Source: Phycisphaerales bacterium UBA2421 (GTDB lineage Bacteria; Planctomycetota; Phycisphaerae; Tepidisphaerales; Tepidisphaeraceae). From it: DNA of 64,000 nucleotides. The stretch lies in contig DDRH01000022.1 of NCBI GenBank assembly GCA_002343075.1, forward strand, positions 72,478 to 136,477, read 5' to 3'. The stretch's first letter is position 1. The number at the start of each line of letters is the position of its first letter. A program made the translations under genes and the position numbers. This document shows, piece by piece, positions 25,813 to 34,594 of the stretch. The notes beneath the pieces were generated by a model, which saw nothing but the letters and a program-made list of their open reading frames with translations, was not told where the DNA came from and did not search any database.

Positions 25813-28596
25813 TCATCCCCGCGGGCGGCGCCGGGCGCGTTCGGCTTCTTCGATTCTTCGTTGCCGTTCGCGCATGGCTTCATCCAGCATCTGTTGCTGC
25901 TGGCGAAGCGCTTCTTCGTCCTGCCGGGCCTGATCGTCGGCGCTGCTCTGCGCGACAATCGCGGAGATGCGCTGATATTCCTGCTTCGTTTCTTCATCCA
26001 CCCCGACAGGCCTGCCCACATAGCGAAACTGTTCTGCCGCCTTCGTACGGTTGCCACTTGCCAGGATTGCGGAAATGCGCCAGATGCTCGCGGCCTTGAT
26101 CGGATACTGCATCTTCGAACCGGCATCGACCGTCGGCGGGACCTTCTCGCGGTATGACTGCACCTTTTCCAGTTGCGCGACCGCCTCGTCGTATCGTTTC
26201 AATCGCATCAGCACGCGGCCCAGTTCCAGCCGGGTTACCGAGAGCATGTAGCCCACACTGTCGGCGAGCGGAACAGGAATCTGATCGGCATCCACATCCG
26301 GCAGCATCGACGCGGGCACCGGCGCAAAGAGTGCCGATGCGTCAATCCGCTGCTCCATTCCAAGATTCGCCAGCGCTAGGACTTGCGCATCCTGTGGGCG
26401 CGTTGCCCGCAGCAGGGTTATGGCGCGCAGGTTTACGTTCATCATCGTCGCCGCAACATCGACGCGCAGCGGCGCGGGCTGCTTTGAATCGGTCGAGACA
26501 CCCTCAAACCGTGCCCGCGCCTCGTAGATCGCGCATGCCACCGAATACCACGCAGCGGCGACATCGGTCTTATCGTCGGCGCCAGCAACGGCACCGTAGT
26601 ACGCCGCAATACGCGGGTCGGCGGCATCAAACACGCTCGCTTGCGCCAGATACTCCCGGCTGGTCTTAAACTTTGTCCTCGGCAGCGAGAACCAGACACA
26701 TTTCAGGGCCGGTCCGGCGGTGGAGTGAATGAGGTTTGTCGCACGCGCCTGGTTCAGCAGGGCCTCAACCTTCTGACCGGTTTGCACCAGCAGGGTACTC
26801 AACATATCCAGATATTCGAGGTTGGTCGGTGCAAGCTCGACGGCATTTCGCGCGCTGGCCAGCGCCTGATCAACCCTTCCATCGCGGCGATCCATCACCG
26901 CGCGGAAAAAGGCTGCGTCGGCGGGGGTTCTGGCTTGCTCGACCGCCTGTCGAAGCGCGTCGCGCGCCATCGCCCAAAGCTGGTTGGCCTGTGCCTCAAG
27001 CTGATCAGCCGCGGCGCGGTCGGCGGCGCTGGGGTAGCGGGTGTAGATATAGAGCGTGTCTTCCCAGGTAGTGGGCGTGCGCAGCGAACTAGCCTGCGCC
27101 TGCTTGGCCGCCGCGGCGCGGTCGGCCACTTCGGCAAATAGCCGCAACAGTCGCGGTTCTGTCGGCGCAAGTGATAGTGCTTTTTTCAGAAATGAATCGG
27201 CATCGCCAAGCTGCATGCGCTGCACCAGCACCGCGGCCTTGGTGATCATCGCCGACACGTTCCCGTCATCGACCGCCAGCGCCTCGTTGGCAATATTCAG
27301 CGACCGAGTCAACTCCGCAGCCACCATCGCTTCATCCACAGCCCGGTAAGGTCGCCAGGGCGCGCGCAGCTCGACTGCTTCCCCACGCGGCGAAACGGCG
27401 TTGTCATATAGAAACGCGGCAAACGCCGCCAGCCGCGCAGCGTCCTTTGGATTCTCGTTCACCGCCTTCTGAAGATCCCGCTTTTTATCAGTGTAGTCTT
27501 CATCCAGTCGCAGCCGGCGCGCATTCTGGGCCAGCGTGAGTCGGGTGGCCTGGTCGATCAGTTCGGGGTACGCAGCACCCGATTTTGCGGCATCAAACAT
27601 CGCCTGCAGCAGTGCGGCCGGCTCACCCGCTTCGCGCGGTGCTGCGGCGATCTGTTCCCTGGCCCAGCCGGCCCGCGTCGCCCCCAGCGCCTCGGCCACC
27701 GCCAGATCTAACGCTGCGCGGCGCTGGTCGCCCGTCTGTGCGGCGGCCACGGCTCGCAGCGCGTGTAACTCGGGGTCGAGCGGAATGGCATAAAGTGCGC
27801 GGGTGAACTGACGGCGCGCAATCTCAGGTGCTCCAAGGTTGAGCGTGCATAGCCCGTGATAAATGATCAGTTGGGTGTTGTCGGCATTGCCCGCCAGAAG
27901 CGGATTGATGTCGCGCAACGCCTCGGCGTAGTCGCCGCGATCGACGCTCACCTTGATGCGCGCCATGAGCGCATCAGAAACTGCCTGCGCTTCTTGCGCC
28001 GGTACGATGCCGCGCTGCCCCGCCCCGCGCTGCCCCGCGGGGAGTTTGGACTTCATCCTCTGTGAGTACGACGTCGCCAGTTGCACAAATCCAGCCCGCA
28101 GTCCGTCTCGCTTTGCCAGTTCTTGTCGGGCGTAATCCAGATCGGCCTGATTGTTGCCATTCCGCTCGGCGGTGGCTACCGCAAACGCGCCTTGTCCATA
28201 CGCGTGAGACATCCGCCGAATATTGTTGACGTACTCGTTTCTCGCGATTGCAAATGGATAGATTTCCGTGCCCTTGTCAAAATTACCCTGCATGGCGAGT
28301 GCCGTTGCAAGCCACAGCCGGGCTTCGTCCGCGTTGTTGGAGAGCTTGATCGCCCGATTCAGCGCCTTCTCGGCTTCGGGGAGCTTCTCCGCCAGCGTGA
28401 GTGCCACGCCGTATGCAATGCGGAAATCGGCGTTTTCATCATCTTCATCAATCGCCTTCTCAAACTGCCCGGCGGCATCGATGAACTTGCCGGCTTCGAG
28501 TGCGTCCAACCCCGCCAGATACAATTCCGCCGGGCTGACAGCGAAGCTCGCTTGCGTCAGGAGCGAGATAACGGCAGCAAAAACCCACTTAAGCAT
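25813..28596 (-). CDS. Large secreted TPR-repeat protein
   Basis: This 927-residue protein has a signal peptide (VFAAVISLLTQASFA). It then carries many tetratricopeptide-like helix pairs. The first pairs (AGLDALEAGKFIDAAGQFEKA, FRIAYGVALTLAEKLPEAEKA) are clear TPR units; further units recur near 230-300, 420-490 and 560-640. The last 60 residues form a charged Gln/Arg-rich coiled coil (RQQQQMLDEAMRERQRR). TPR solenoids mediate protein-protein contacts; the partners are unknown. It begins about 150 bp downstream of the anti-sigma gene, past a likely terminator, so it is probably transcribed separately. Confidence 0.82.
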   Translation of the reverse strand: MLKWVFAAVISLLTQASFAVSPAELYLAGLDALEAGKFIDAAGQFEKAIDEDDENADFRIAYGVALTLAEKLPEAEKALNRAIKLSNNADEARLWLATALAMQGNFDKGTEIYPFAIARNEYVNNIRRMSHAYGQGAFAVATAERNGNNQADLDYARQELAKRDGLRAGFVQLATSYSQRMKSKLPAGQRGAGQRGIVPAQEAQAVSDALMARIKVSVDRGDYAEALRDINPLLAGNADNTQLIIYHGLCTLNLGAPEIARRQFTRALYAIPLDPELHALRAVAAAQTGDQRRAALDLAVAEALGATRAGWAREQIAAAPREAGEPAALLQAMFDAAKSGAAYPELIDQATRLTLAQNARRLRLDEDYTDKKRDLQKAVNENPKDAARLAAFAAFLYDNAVSPRGEAVELRAPWRPYRAVDEAMVAAELTRSLNIANEALAVDDGNVSAMITKAAVLVQRMQLGDADSFLKKALSLAPTEPRLLRLFAEVADRAAAAKQAQASSLRTPTTWEDTLYIYTRYPSAADRAAADQLEAQANQLWAMARDALRQAVEQARTPADAAFFRAVMDRRDGRVDQALASARNAVELAPTNLEYLDMLSTLLVQTGQKVEALLNQARATNLIHSTAGPALKCVWFSLPRTKFKTSREYLAQASVFDAADPRIAAYYGAVAGADDKTDVAAAWYSVACAIYEARARFEGVSTDSKQPAPLRVDVAATMMNVNLRAITLLRATRPQDAQVLALANLGMEQRIDASALFAPVPASMLPDVDADQIPVPLADSVGYMLSVTRLELGRVLMRLKRYDEAVAQLEKVQSYREKVPPTVDAGSKMQYPIKAASIWRISAILASGNRTKAAEQFRYVGRPVGVDEETKQEYQRISAIVAQSSADDQARQDEEALRQQQQMLDEAMRERQRRIEEAERARRRPRG

Positions 28597-28681
28597 GTCG
28601 GCCTCACGAGGGTGAAGAGGAACGGAAAGTTTGCGTTTAGTGACATGCTAACGCGCTCGAAGTGCGTATGAAAGAAACTTC

Positions 28682-28707
28682 TGAAGAAAGCGCCATGGCG
28701 GTGGCGC
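28682..28707 (-). terminator. Possible terminator after the anti-sigma factor gene
   Basis: On the minus strand, GGCGCC pairs with a downstream GGCGCT/TGGCGC arm through a 6-base loop, and TTTCTTC follows. It lies just after the stop at 28745 and before the start of the TPR gene. The stem is short, so this is moderate support only. Confidence 0.45.
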
Positions 28708-28744
28708 CTGCCTCGCTTGGGGTGAGTCTCCCCGGGTGAGCGGC

Positions 28745-29497
28745 TCACATGGCTTTGAACTTCCGGCTGACCAGCGGCGCATCGAGCGGCGTGATCTCGA
28801 ACAGATCGACCCCGGCGACGTTGGATTCAAACAATCGCAGGCGTCTTGCAGCGGCCGGGTCGAGGGTCGGGCCGGTGGAATCGGCAGGATCGAGCAGCAA
28901 AACCACTTCAGTGCCATCGACCTTTGCCAGGATGATCCGGGTACGCTCACTCACACCCAGATCGCGGTAGATGGTCCGGTTGGCGTACACCCAGCCGACG
29001 ATCTGGATCGATGCATCATTCTGCGCCAGAAGCGGCACCCCGAGCATGTTGCGCGAGTACTCGATGAAGTCTTCGTCAGTGGTGCAGACGTGGTCGGGCA
29101 CGAACCCGCTGCGGACCTGGGCGTCGTAAAGCCCCTCGGCGGTGGCGACGACCCGGGCGGCGCCGCGCGGAACCCACTGCAGCACCGCGACCACCGTAAT
29201 GACCGCGGCCAGCGCAGCGGCGGCGACGCGCGCCCATCGCCAGTTGGCTCGGCGAGGCTCTGTCGGTGCCCCGTCGCCGACCCCCGCAGCCCGGCGCGCG
29301 GCGGCGAAGTCGATCTTTACAAATCCGGGGGCGGCAAATCCATACCGAAGCCGTTCATCAGCTTGCTTAAGCAGCATCAATTGCTCGCGCAAGCTCTCCG
29401 ATGCTGCGAGCTTCGCCTCAAACTGCGATGCCTGTTCGGGCGACAATGCGCCCTCGACATACGCGATGAGTTCATATTGTGGATCGTCGTATGTCAT
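28745..29497 (-). CDS. Transmembrane anti-sigma factor
   Basis: This 250-residue protein overlaps the start-proximal end of the ECF sigma gene by four bases (ATGA), a classic sigma/anti-sigma coupling. The N-terminal 70 residues (YELIAYVEGALSPEQASQFE, REQLMLLKQADE) match an anti-sigma domain but lack the usual HxxxCxxC zinc motif. A single membrane helix (ARVAAAALAAVITVVAVLQW) follows, then an extracytoplasmic domain of about 130 residues. The signal it senses is unknown. The likely role is to hold the sigma factor at the membrane until stress releases it. Confidence 0.82.
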   Translation of the reverse strand: MTYDDPQYELIAYVEGALSPEQASQFEAKLAASESLREQLMLLKQADERLRYGFAAPGFVKIDFAAARRAAGVGDGAPTEPRRANWRWARVAAAALAAVITVVAVLQWVPRGAARVVATAEGLYDAQVRSGFVPDHVCTTDEDFIEYSRNMLGVPLLAQNDASIQIVGWVYANRTIYRDLGVSERTRIILAKVDGTEVVLLLDPADSTGPTLDPAAARRLRLFESNVAGVDLFEITPLDAPLVSRKFKAM

Positions 29498-30111
29498 GCC
29501 ATTCGCTCCGGGCCGGGCGAACGCTCGCCCAGCCGCTGCATCAGTAACTTGCGTGCCCGGAAGACATGGCTCATCGCCGTGCCTTCGGGTATCTCGAGAA
29601 CCTGTCCGATCTCCTTGTAGCTCAGGTCGTTTAACACCCTCAGCAGCAGGCAGGCACGCGGGGTTTCATCCAACGCGTTGACGGCGCGGAGAACCTGGTC
29701 GTCGAACAACGCTTCGCCATGTTTGAGTGCGCCTTGCATGCTTAACAACTGGTCGGGCGGTGGGCCGCCGACTTCGTCACCGGCGACCTGCGAGAGCCTG
29801 TCATCTCCTTCGGCAATGCGAATGCGGTTGAACCGCCGCCGGTTCAGGGCGACATAACGGACGATCTGCGCCATCCACGCCACAAAATTTTCCACTCGCG
29901 GAAACTCGTGCCGTTTACCTAGCGCGACGACTACCGCTTCCTGAACGACATCTTCCGCACCTTCCCGCCGGCCCAGGACGTTCGCGGCAACCGACCAGAG
30001 CGTGCGCGAATGGGCCTGCACGGCGCGCTCGAAAGACGCCATGTGCTTCGACATGTCTTCATCGTCGTTCCGCTGCAGCGGCGGTGAATGGCTTTCTTCG
30101 TGTGCGCGCAT
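29494..30111 (-). CDS. ECF RNA polymerase sigma factor
   Basis: This protein of about 205 residues has sigma-70 region 2 (RREGAEDVVQEAVVVAL, FVAWMAQIVRYVALNRRR) and region 4 (LDETPRACLLLRV, SYKEIGQVLEIPEGTAMSHV). It lacks regions 1 and 3, as expected for extracytoplasmic-function sigma factors. The start at ATG 30111 is my choice; a GTG at 30141 and an ATG at 30054 are also in frame. It is followed by an anti-sigma gene with a four-base overlap. The regulon is unknown. The 628-bp region upstream holds a large inverted repeat. Confidence 0.87.
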   Translation of the reverse strand: MRAHEESHSPPLQRNDDEDMSKHMASFERAVQAHSRTLWSVAANVLGRREGAEDVVQEAVVVALGKRHEFPRVENFVAWMAQIVRYVALNRRRFNRIRIAEGDDRLSQVAGDEVGGPPPDQLLSMQGALKHGEALFDDQVLRAVNALDETPRACLLLRVLNDLSYKEIGQVLEIPEGTAMSHVFRARKLLMQRLGERSPGPERMA

Positions 30112-30739
30112 CGTGGGGCGGCTCGTCCAACGAAAACTCACCCGTGCCGCAATGCAAGGCGCGCGATCGGGCCAACCCGAAACACCGCGGCTATCTTGCG
30201 CCCGGGCAGACCGTAGACCTTATCGCTGGCCGGACCCGATTTCGACCCTGCCTCACAAAAACACGCCGTTCTATTTCGCCGCGAACCGGACGCTCGCGGC
30301 ACATTTTTCACCCAGACTCCGGAAGACGCGTGTTCGCAAAGCCTTACAGACGATTCAGGACGATTGTCGGTCACCGACGGTGGATGTTTGCCAGATTGCC
30401 AACACAGCGATCGGGCTGCATCGGTGACAGACAATCGTCCAATAACGCTCAAATAGCTGCTTTCACCAGCAGGCGGAAACAACCCGGTAGGGCACCATCT
30501 GGGATGACATAAAGTGCTATCAGAAATGCACTTATGAGTCCGTACTGAGCGGATGGCGCTTCCCGGGCCCGCGACTTGCCCGGGCCACTGCGTCGGCAGC
30601 AAGGTCGCGTTATTAACATGTGTGGTCCTGTTGGCGAACCATTGCAGACGGTGGACAATCTTGCGGCGCTCGACACCGGGCCATTCGCGGGCAACAATGT
30701 ATGTAACAGACGCAATCGTCGACCGATCGCGGTGCCCCG
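30112..30739. other. Divergent 628-bp intergenic region with a long inverted repeat
   Basis: The region lies between the divergently transcribed sigma factor and phoH genes. No gene was found in it. It carries 20-bp arms at 30358-30377 and 30421-30440 that are inverted copies with one mismatch. A smaller repeat (AAGTGC...GCACTT) is at about 30512-30533. Promoters for both genes should lie here, but I see no strong -10/-35 pair. Confidence 0.5.
30358..30440. repeat. Long imperfect inverted repeat (20-bp arms, 43-base loop)
   Basis: GGACGATTGTCGGTCACCGA at 30358-30377 pairs with TCGGTGACAGACAATCGTCC at 30421-30440 at 19 of 20 positions. The intervening 43 bases are unstructured. It could be a cruciform, an operator pair, or a structured RNA. 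Confidence 0.6.
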
Positions 30740-31783
30740 ATGCGCTGGGATACGAAAACTCCGGCACTCATGAACCTCAGCATCCTGCTCGAACAACCCT
30801 CGAAGAAGCTCGCCCTGTTTGGCTCGGCCGACAAGCACCTGCGGATGATTCGCGAAAGCCTCGGCGTGACCTTGATGAACCGCAACGACGAGGTCAAGTT
30901 ATCGGGCGAGCCCGACCAGGTTGCCAAAGCTGCCGCGGTGATCGAGCAGATGCAGCGCAAGCTCCGTAAGCAGGACTGGATTAGCGTCGAAGAAGTCTCC
31001 GAAGCTCTCAGCGGCGCGATGCGCGCAGACGATCGCGCCCGCGAGGGCGAGATCGACGTTTATTCCAAGGCCGCCGCCGTCAAGCCGAAGACCGCCGGGC
31101 AGAAAACGTATATCGAAGCGATCTTCGGCAACGACTTGACGATCTGCGTCGGCCCGGCAGGCACCGGCAAGACCTACCTCGCCGTCGCCGCGGCAGCCAG
31201 TATGCTCAAGCGAAACCAGGTGAAGCGCCTCGTGCTGGCGCGCCCGGCGGTCGAGGCCGGGGAGCGACTGGGTTTTCTGCCCGGCGATCTACAGGCGAAG
31301 GTGAATCCTTATCTTCGCCCGCTTTTTGACGCGCTTCATGACATGATGGATTTTGAGCAGGTGAAGCGGTTCATGGTCAACGATGTGATCGAGGTCATTC
31401 CGCTCGCGTTTATGCGAGGCCGAACTCTGAACGACTCGGTCATCATTCTTGATGAGGCTCAGAATACGACCGTGGCGCAAATGCTGATGTTTCTGACGCG
31501 TCTGGGTCATAATAGCAAGATGATCATCACCGGCGATGCCAGCCAGGTAGACCTGCCCCCCCGCGAGCGAAGCGGGCTCATTGACGCGACAGAGCGGCTA
31601 AAGGGAATCAAAGGCATCGCGATGGTAGAATTGGAGCGCGGCGACATCGTCCGACACCGGCTGGTGCAGAGCATTGTCGATGCCTACGACAGAACCTCGA
31701 ATGACAGAACTTCGAATGATAGACCGTCGAGCCGTGGGCATTTCCCCGATGGCGACCCCGGGGAAGGCAACGATACCCCGTGA
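30740..31783 (+). CDS. phoH: PhoH-family ATPase
   Basis: This 347-residue PhoH-like ATP-binding protein starts at ATG 30740; an ATG at 30770 is also possible. The N-terminal 100 residues form a KH/RNA-binding-like region. The P-loop GPAGTGKT lies near residue 138, and the Walker B motif ILDEAQNTT near 236. The family is linked to RNA metabolism and, in this conserved cluster, to ribosome maturation. The C-terminus carries a short degenerate repeat (DRTSN, DRTSN, DRPSS). It is the first gene of the phoH-pgpH-ybeY-corC set; a 70-bp gap precedes pgpH. Confidence 0.93.
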   Translation: MRWDTKTPALMNLSILLEQPSKKLALFGSADKHLRMIRESLGVTLMNRNDEVKLSGEPDQVAKAAAVIEQMQRKLRKQDWISVEEVSEALSGAMRADDRAREGEIDVYSKAAAVKPKTAGQKTYIEAIFGNDLTICVGPAGTGKTYLAVAAAASMLKRNQVKRLVLARPAVEAGERLGFLPGDLQAKVNPYLRPLFDALHDMMDFEQVKRFMVNDVIEVIPLAFMRGRTLNDSVIILDEAQNTTVAQMLMFLTRLGHNSKMIITGDASQVDLPPRERSGLIDATERLKGIKGIAMVELERGDIVRHRLVQSIVDAYDRTSNDRTSNDRPSSRGHFPDGDPGEGNDTP

Positions 31784-31853
31784 GACCGTCGGACGTAGAG
31801 TGATCGTGGTATGATGCTGAATCGAGCCTGGGTGAGCCTGCAGTGAGAGCAAG

Positions 31854-34106
31854 ATGCCTATAGTGCCCGCCAAACCCGGAACCCGTCGAGCGCACATTCG
31901 CGCCGGTCGGCCGGACACCTTTCGCCAGTGGTGGGAACTGCGCCGCGCCGACGGTTCGGTCGGCTCATTCTGGATCGCGGTGGTGTTCGTTGCACTGGTG
32001 ATGGTGGTGATGTCGCTGCGGGCGCAGGTGATCCCGCTCAAGCCGGGGCAGTTCGCGCCGCATGACATCGTGGCACGCACGGCTTTTGTTTACCATGACA
32101 TTGATCAGCTTACCGAGGCGCGCAACAAGGCGCGAAGCGATCAGCCGAGGGTCTATCGCGAAGAACCCAATCCCTGGGATTTCATCCAAGGCAAACTGAA
32201 CGATCTCCCTTCCCGGCTGGCAGGTTTGAGCGAGGCCGAGTTGCCGCCGGAATTGCAGGGCGTTGTGGAAGGTGCCGCACTCACCCGCCTGCGCGAGGCG
32301 GGCACGAGCGACAATAAAAAAGCGAGCTATGAAGACCAGGTAGCGGCGTTTGTAGAATCAGCTCGCAAGGTTGATCTGATCGTCATCCCCGATGAGAGCC
32401 GGCTTGCCGAGGTTGATCGTTCGATCGTGATTCCTCGTCGCGGGAGTGTGCGCGGAGAGCTGACGTTTGCGCCGAAGATGCACGAAGAACTCGGGGCGAG
32501 GCTGCAGCGCAGCGTCGAGGCGTTTCCGGCGATCATGCAGCCTGTGGTGATGCGGCTGACGCTCAAGTGGCTCCGTCCGACCCACACGCTCGACGAGTCG
32601 GCGACGGCACAGGCCATGGCCCGCGCCGCAGAAGCGGTGCCGAAAAATGCCGGCGATATTGTCTTTGCAGCGAATCAGGTCATCGTCCCGCGCGGCGAGG
32701 TGCGCGACCGCGACTGGCAAGTGCTTCGCGCGGAGTCGGCGGCTTTCAATGCCGGAGACGACCGCTCCGGCTGGATCAACGCGCTTGGCCTCCTGTTGCT
32801 GGTGTCAGTACTGACCGGCATCTTGTGTGCGTACATTGCAGAGTTTCAGCCGCGCATTGTCCGCAATCATGCGCGAGGTTTGTCGATCGCGCTGCTGCTC
32901 CTCGCAACCCTGCTGGTGGCACAACTCGCCGGGATATCGAGCCAGCCGTTTTATGTGTTCGCGCTCGCGCCGACGCTGCTCGTGTCGATGATCATGTCAA
33001 TCGTCTATGACCGCCGGTTTGGCATTGGCATTGGAGCGATTCACGCGCTGCTCGTGACGCTGGCAGTTTCGGAAGATACAGGCTTCCTGCTGATCTTGAT
33101 GGCGGGCATCGCCACGGCGTGTGTGATGCTCGATGAGATTCGTACACGCAGCAAGCTCATCGAAGTGGGTGGATTGGCTGCAGTGGCGATGATCGTGGCA
33201 GCGGGCGCGGTGGGGCTTCTGCAGGCCGACCCGTTGAGCTTCATCGTGCGCAATTGCCTCCACGCCGGTGCCGCCGGATTGGGTGTTGGGTTTATCATTC
33301 TGGGTATCCTGCCGTTCATTGAGAAGCTGTTCCGCATTACGACGTCCATGACGCTGCTCGAGCTTGCCGACGTGAGCCAGCCGCTGCTCCGGCGCATCGC
33401 CGCCGAGGCGCCGGGCACATGGAATCACAGCCTGCAAGTGGCCGCGATGGCCGAAGAGGCCGCCGAGGCGATCGCCGGCAACAGCTTGCTCTGCCGCGTC
33501 GGTAGCTACTACCACGATTGCGGCAAGATTAACAAGCCCGAGTACTTCGTCGAAAACCAGCACGACGGGGTCAACCGTCACATCAATCTCTCACCGAGCG
33601 TGAGTCTGCTCATCATCATCGGACATGTGAAAGACGGCATCGAACTCGCGAAGGAGTACAACCTGCCGACGAGCATTTTCCCGTTCATTCAACAGCACCA
33701 TGGCACGACGCTTGTCGAGTTCTTTTATGATCGTGCCATTCGGCAGGCCGAGGCCGGTTCCGATGTGAGCGAGACGCAGTATCGATATCCCGGCCCGAAG
33801 CCAAAGTCGCGCGAAGCGGGCATCATCATGCTCGCCGACTGTTGTGAGTCGGCGGCGCGAGCCATGTCCGAGCCAACGCCCGGCCTGCTGGAAAACCTCG
33901 TCGAGGAGATGACCCGACGTCGGCTCGACGATGGGCAGTTGGATGACTGCGAACTGACCATGCGCGACATCGAGCGCATCAAGCGAAGCCTGCTCAAGAG
34001 CCTTCTCGGGATCTACCACAGCCGGATTGCCTACCCCAGCAACGCGGGCATTCTGGAATCGGCACCAAAGGCCCAGCCCGACTCCGGAGCTTCGGTGGCG
34101 ATGTAG
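31854..34106 (+). CDS. pgpH: 7TMR-HD protein, predicted c-di-AMP phosphodiesterase (PgpH family)
   Basis: This 750-residue protein has one N-terminal membrane helix (ex 45-60), an extracellular domain of about 250 residues, a cluster of transmembrane helices (about 310-510) and a cytoplasmic HD domain (about 515-700). The HD signature is visible as TWNHSLQVA, YYHDCGKINKP near residue 555 and QQHHGTT near 620, giving the metal-binding His/Asp set. PgpH-family proteins hydrolyse the second messenger c-di-AMP, which is established for characterised relatives. The gene sits between phoH and ybeY, an order common in other phyla, with a 5-bp gap to ybeY. A predicted c-di-AMP riboswitch occurs at about 60.5 kb. 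Confidence 0.88.
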   Translation: MPIVPAKPGTRRAHIRAGRPDTFRQWWELRRADGSVGSFWIAVVFVALVMVVMSLRAQVIPLKPGQFAPHDIVARTAFVYHDIDQLTEARNKARSDQPRVYREEPNPWDFIQGKLNDLPSRLAGLSEAELPPELQGVVEGAALTRLREAGTSDNKKASYEDQVAAFVESARKVDLIVIPDESRLAEVDRSIVIPRRGSVRGELTFAPKMHEELGARLQRSVEAFPAIMQPVVMRLTLKWLRPTHTLDESATAQAMARAAEAVPKNAGDIVFAANQVIVPRGEVRDRDWQVLRAESAAFNAGDDRSGWINALGLLLLVSVLTGILCAYIAEFQPRIVRNHARGLSIALLLLATLLVAQLAGISSQPFYVFALAPTLLVSMIMSIVYDRRFGIGIGAIHALLVTLAVSEDTGFLLILMAGIATACVMLDEIRTRSKLIEVGGLAAVAMIVAAGAVGLLQADPLSFIVRNCLHAGAAGLGVGFIILGILPFIEKLFRITTSMTLLELADVSQPLLRRIAAEAPGTWNHSLQVAAMAEEAAEAIAGNSLLCRVGSYYHDCGKINKPEYFVENQHDGVNRHINLSPSVSLLIIIGHVKDGIELAKEYNLPTSIFPFIQQHHGTTLVEFFYDRAIRQAEAGSDVSETQYRYPGPKPKSREAGIIMLADCCESAARAMSEPTPGLLENLVEEMTRRRLDDGQLDDCELTMRDIERIKRSLLKSLLGIYHSRIAYPSNAGILESAPKAQPDSGASVAM

Positions 34107-34111
34107 TCACG

Positions 34112-34594
34112 ATGGGCTTCACTCTGGAAATCGCCGACCGTCAGCGCACCGGGCATTCTGCCTTTCTTCGCAAGCAAATGCTGGCCATTCATGCGATGCT
34201 GCAATCACGTCTCGACGAGCTTTCCATCGCTCTGGTTGGCAACGCCGATAGTGCCCGGCTGCACATGGAGTTCATGCAGTTGCCCGGCCCTGCCGACGTG
34301 CTGACCTTTGAGCTTGAATACGACCCCCGTCAACGCGTAACCGCTGGCGAAATCGTCATTTGCGTGCCGATTGCCCGCCGCAGTGCTCGCGCCAATCGGG
34401 TGCCTCTCAGGCATGAATTACTTCTCTATTGCCTTCACGGCGTGTTGCATCTGGCCGGGTACGACGATAGAACGAAGCGTGGTTTCAACCGAATGCATCG
34501 GAGAGAAGACGACATCTTGGAATCACTGGGACTTGGGAAAGTGTTCTACCCCCCTTCGGTGTCCCGCCGACGAGCCAAAGGCTTTCATCCATGA
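34112..34594 (+). CDS. ybeY: Endoribonuclease YbeY (rRNA maturation factor)
   Basis: This 160-residue protein carries the family signature HGVLHLAGYDD followed by FNRMH, which gives the three-histidine zinc site (near residue 110). YbeY is involved in 16S rRNA 3'-end processing and ribosome quality control. The length matches the family. It starts 5 bp after pgpH and its last four bases overlap the start of the CorC-type gene (ATGA), so the three are translationally coupled. Confidence 0.93.
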   Translation: MGFTLEIADRQRTGHSAFLRKQMLAIHAMLQSRLDELSIALVGNADSARLHMEFMQLPGPADVLTFELEYDPRQRVTAGEIVICVPIARRSARANRVPLRHELLLYCLHGVLHLAGYDDRTKRGFNRMHRREDDILESLGLGKVFYPPSVSRRRAKGFHP

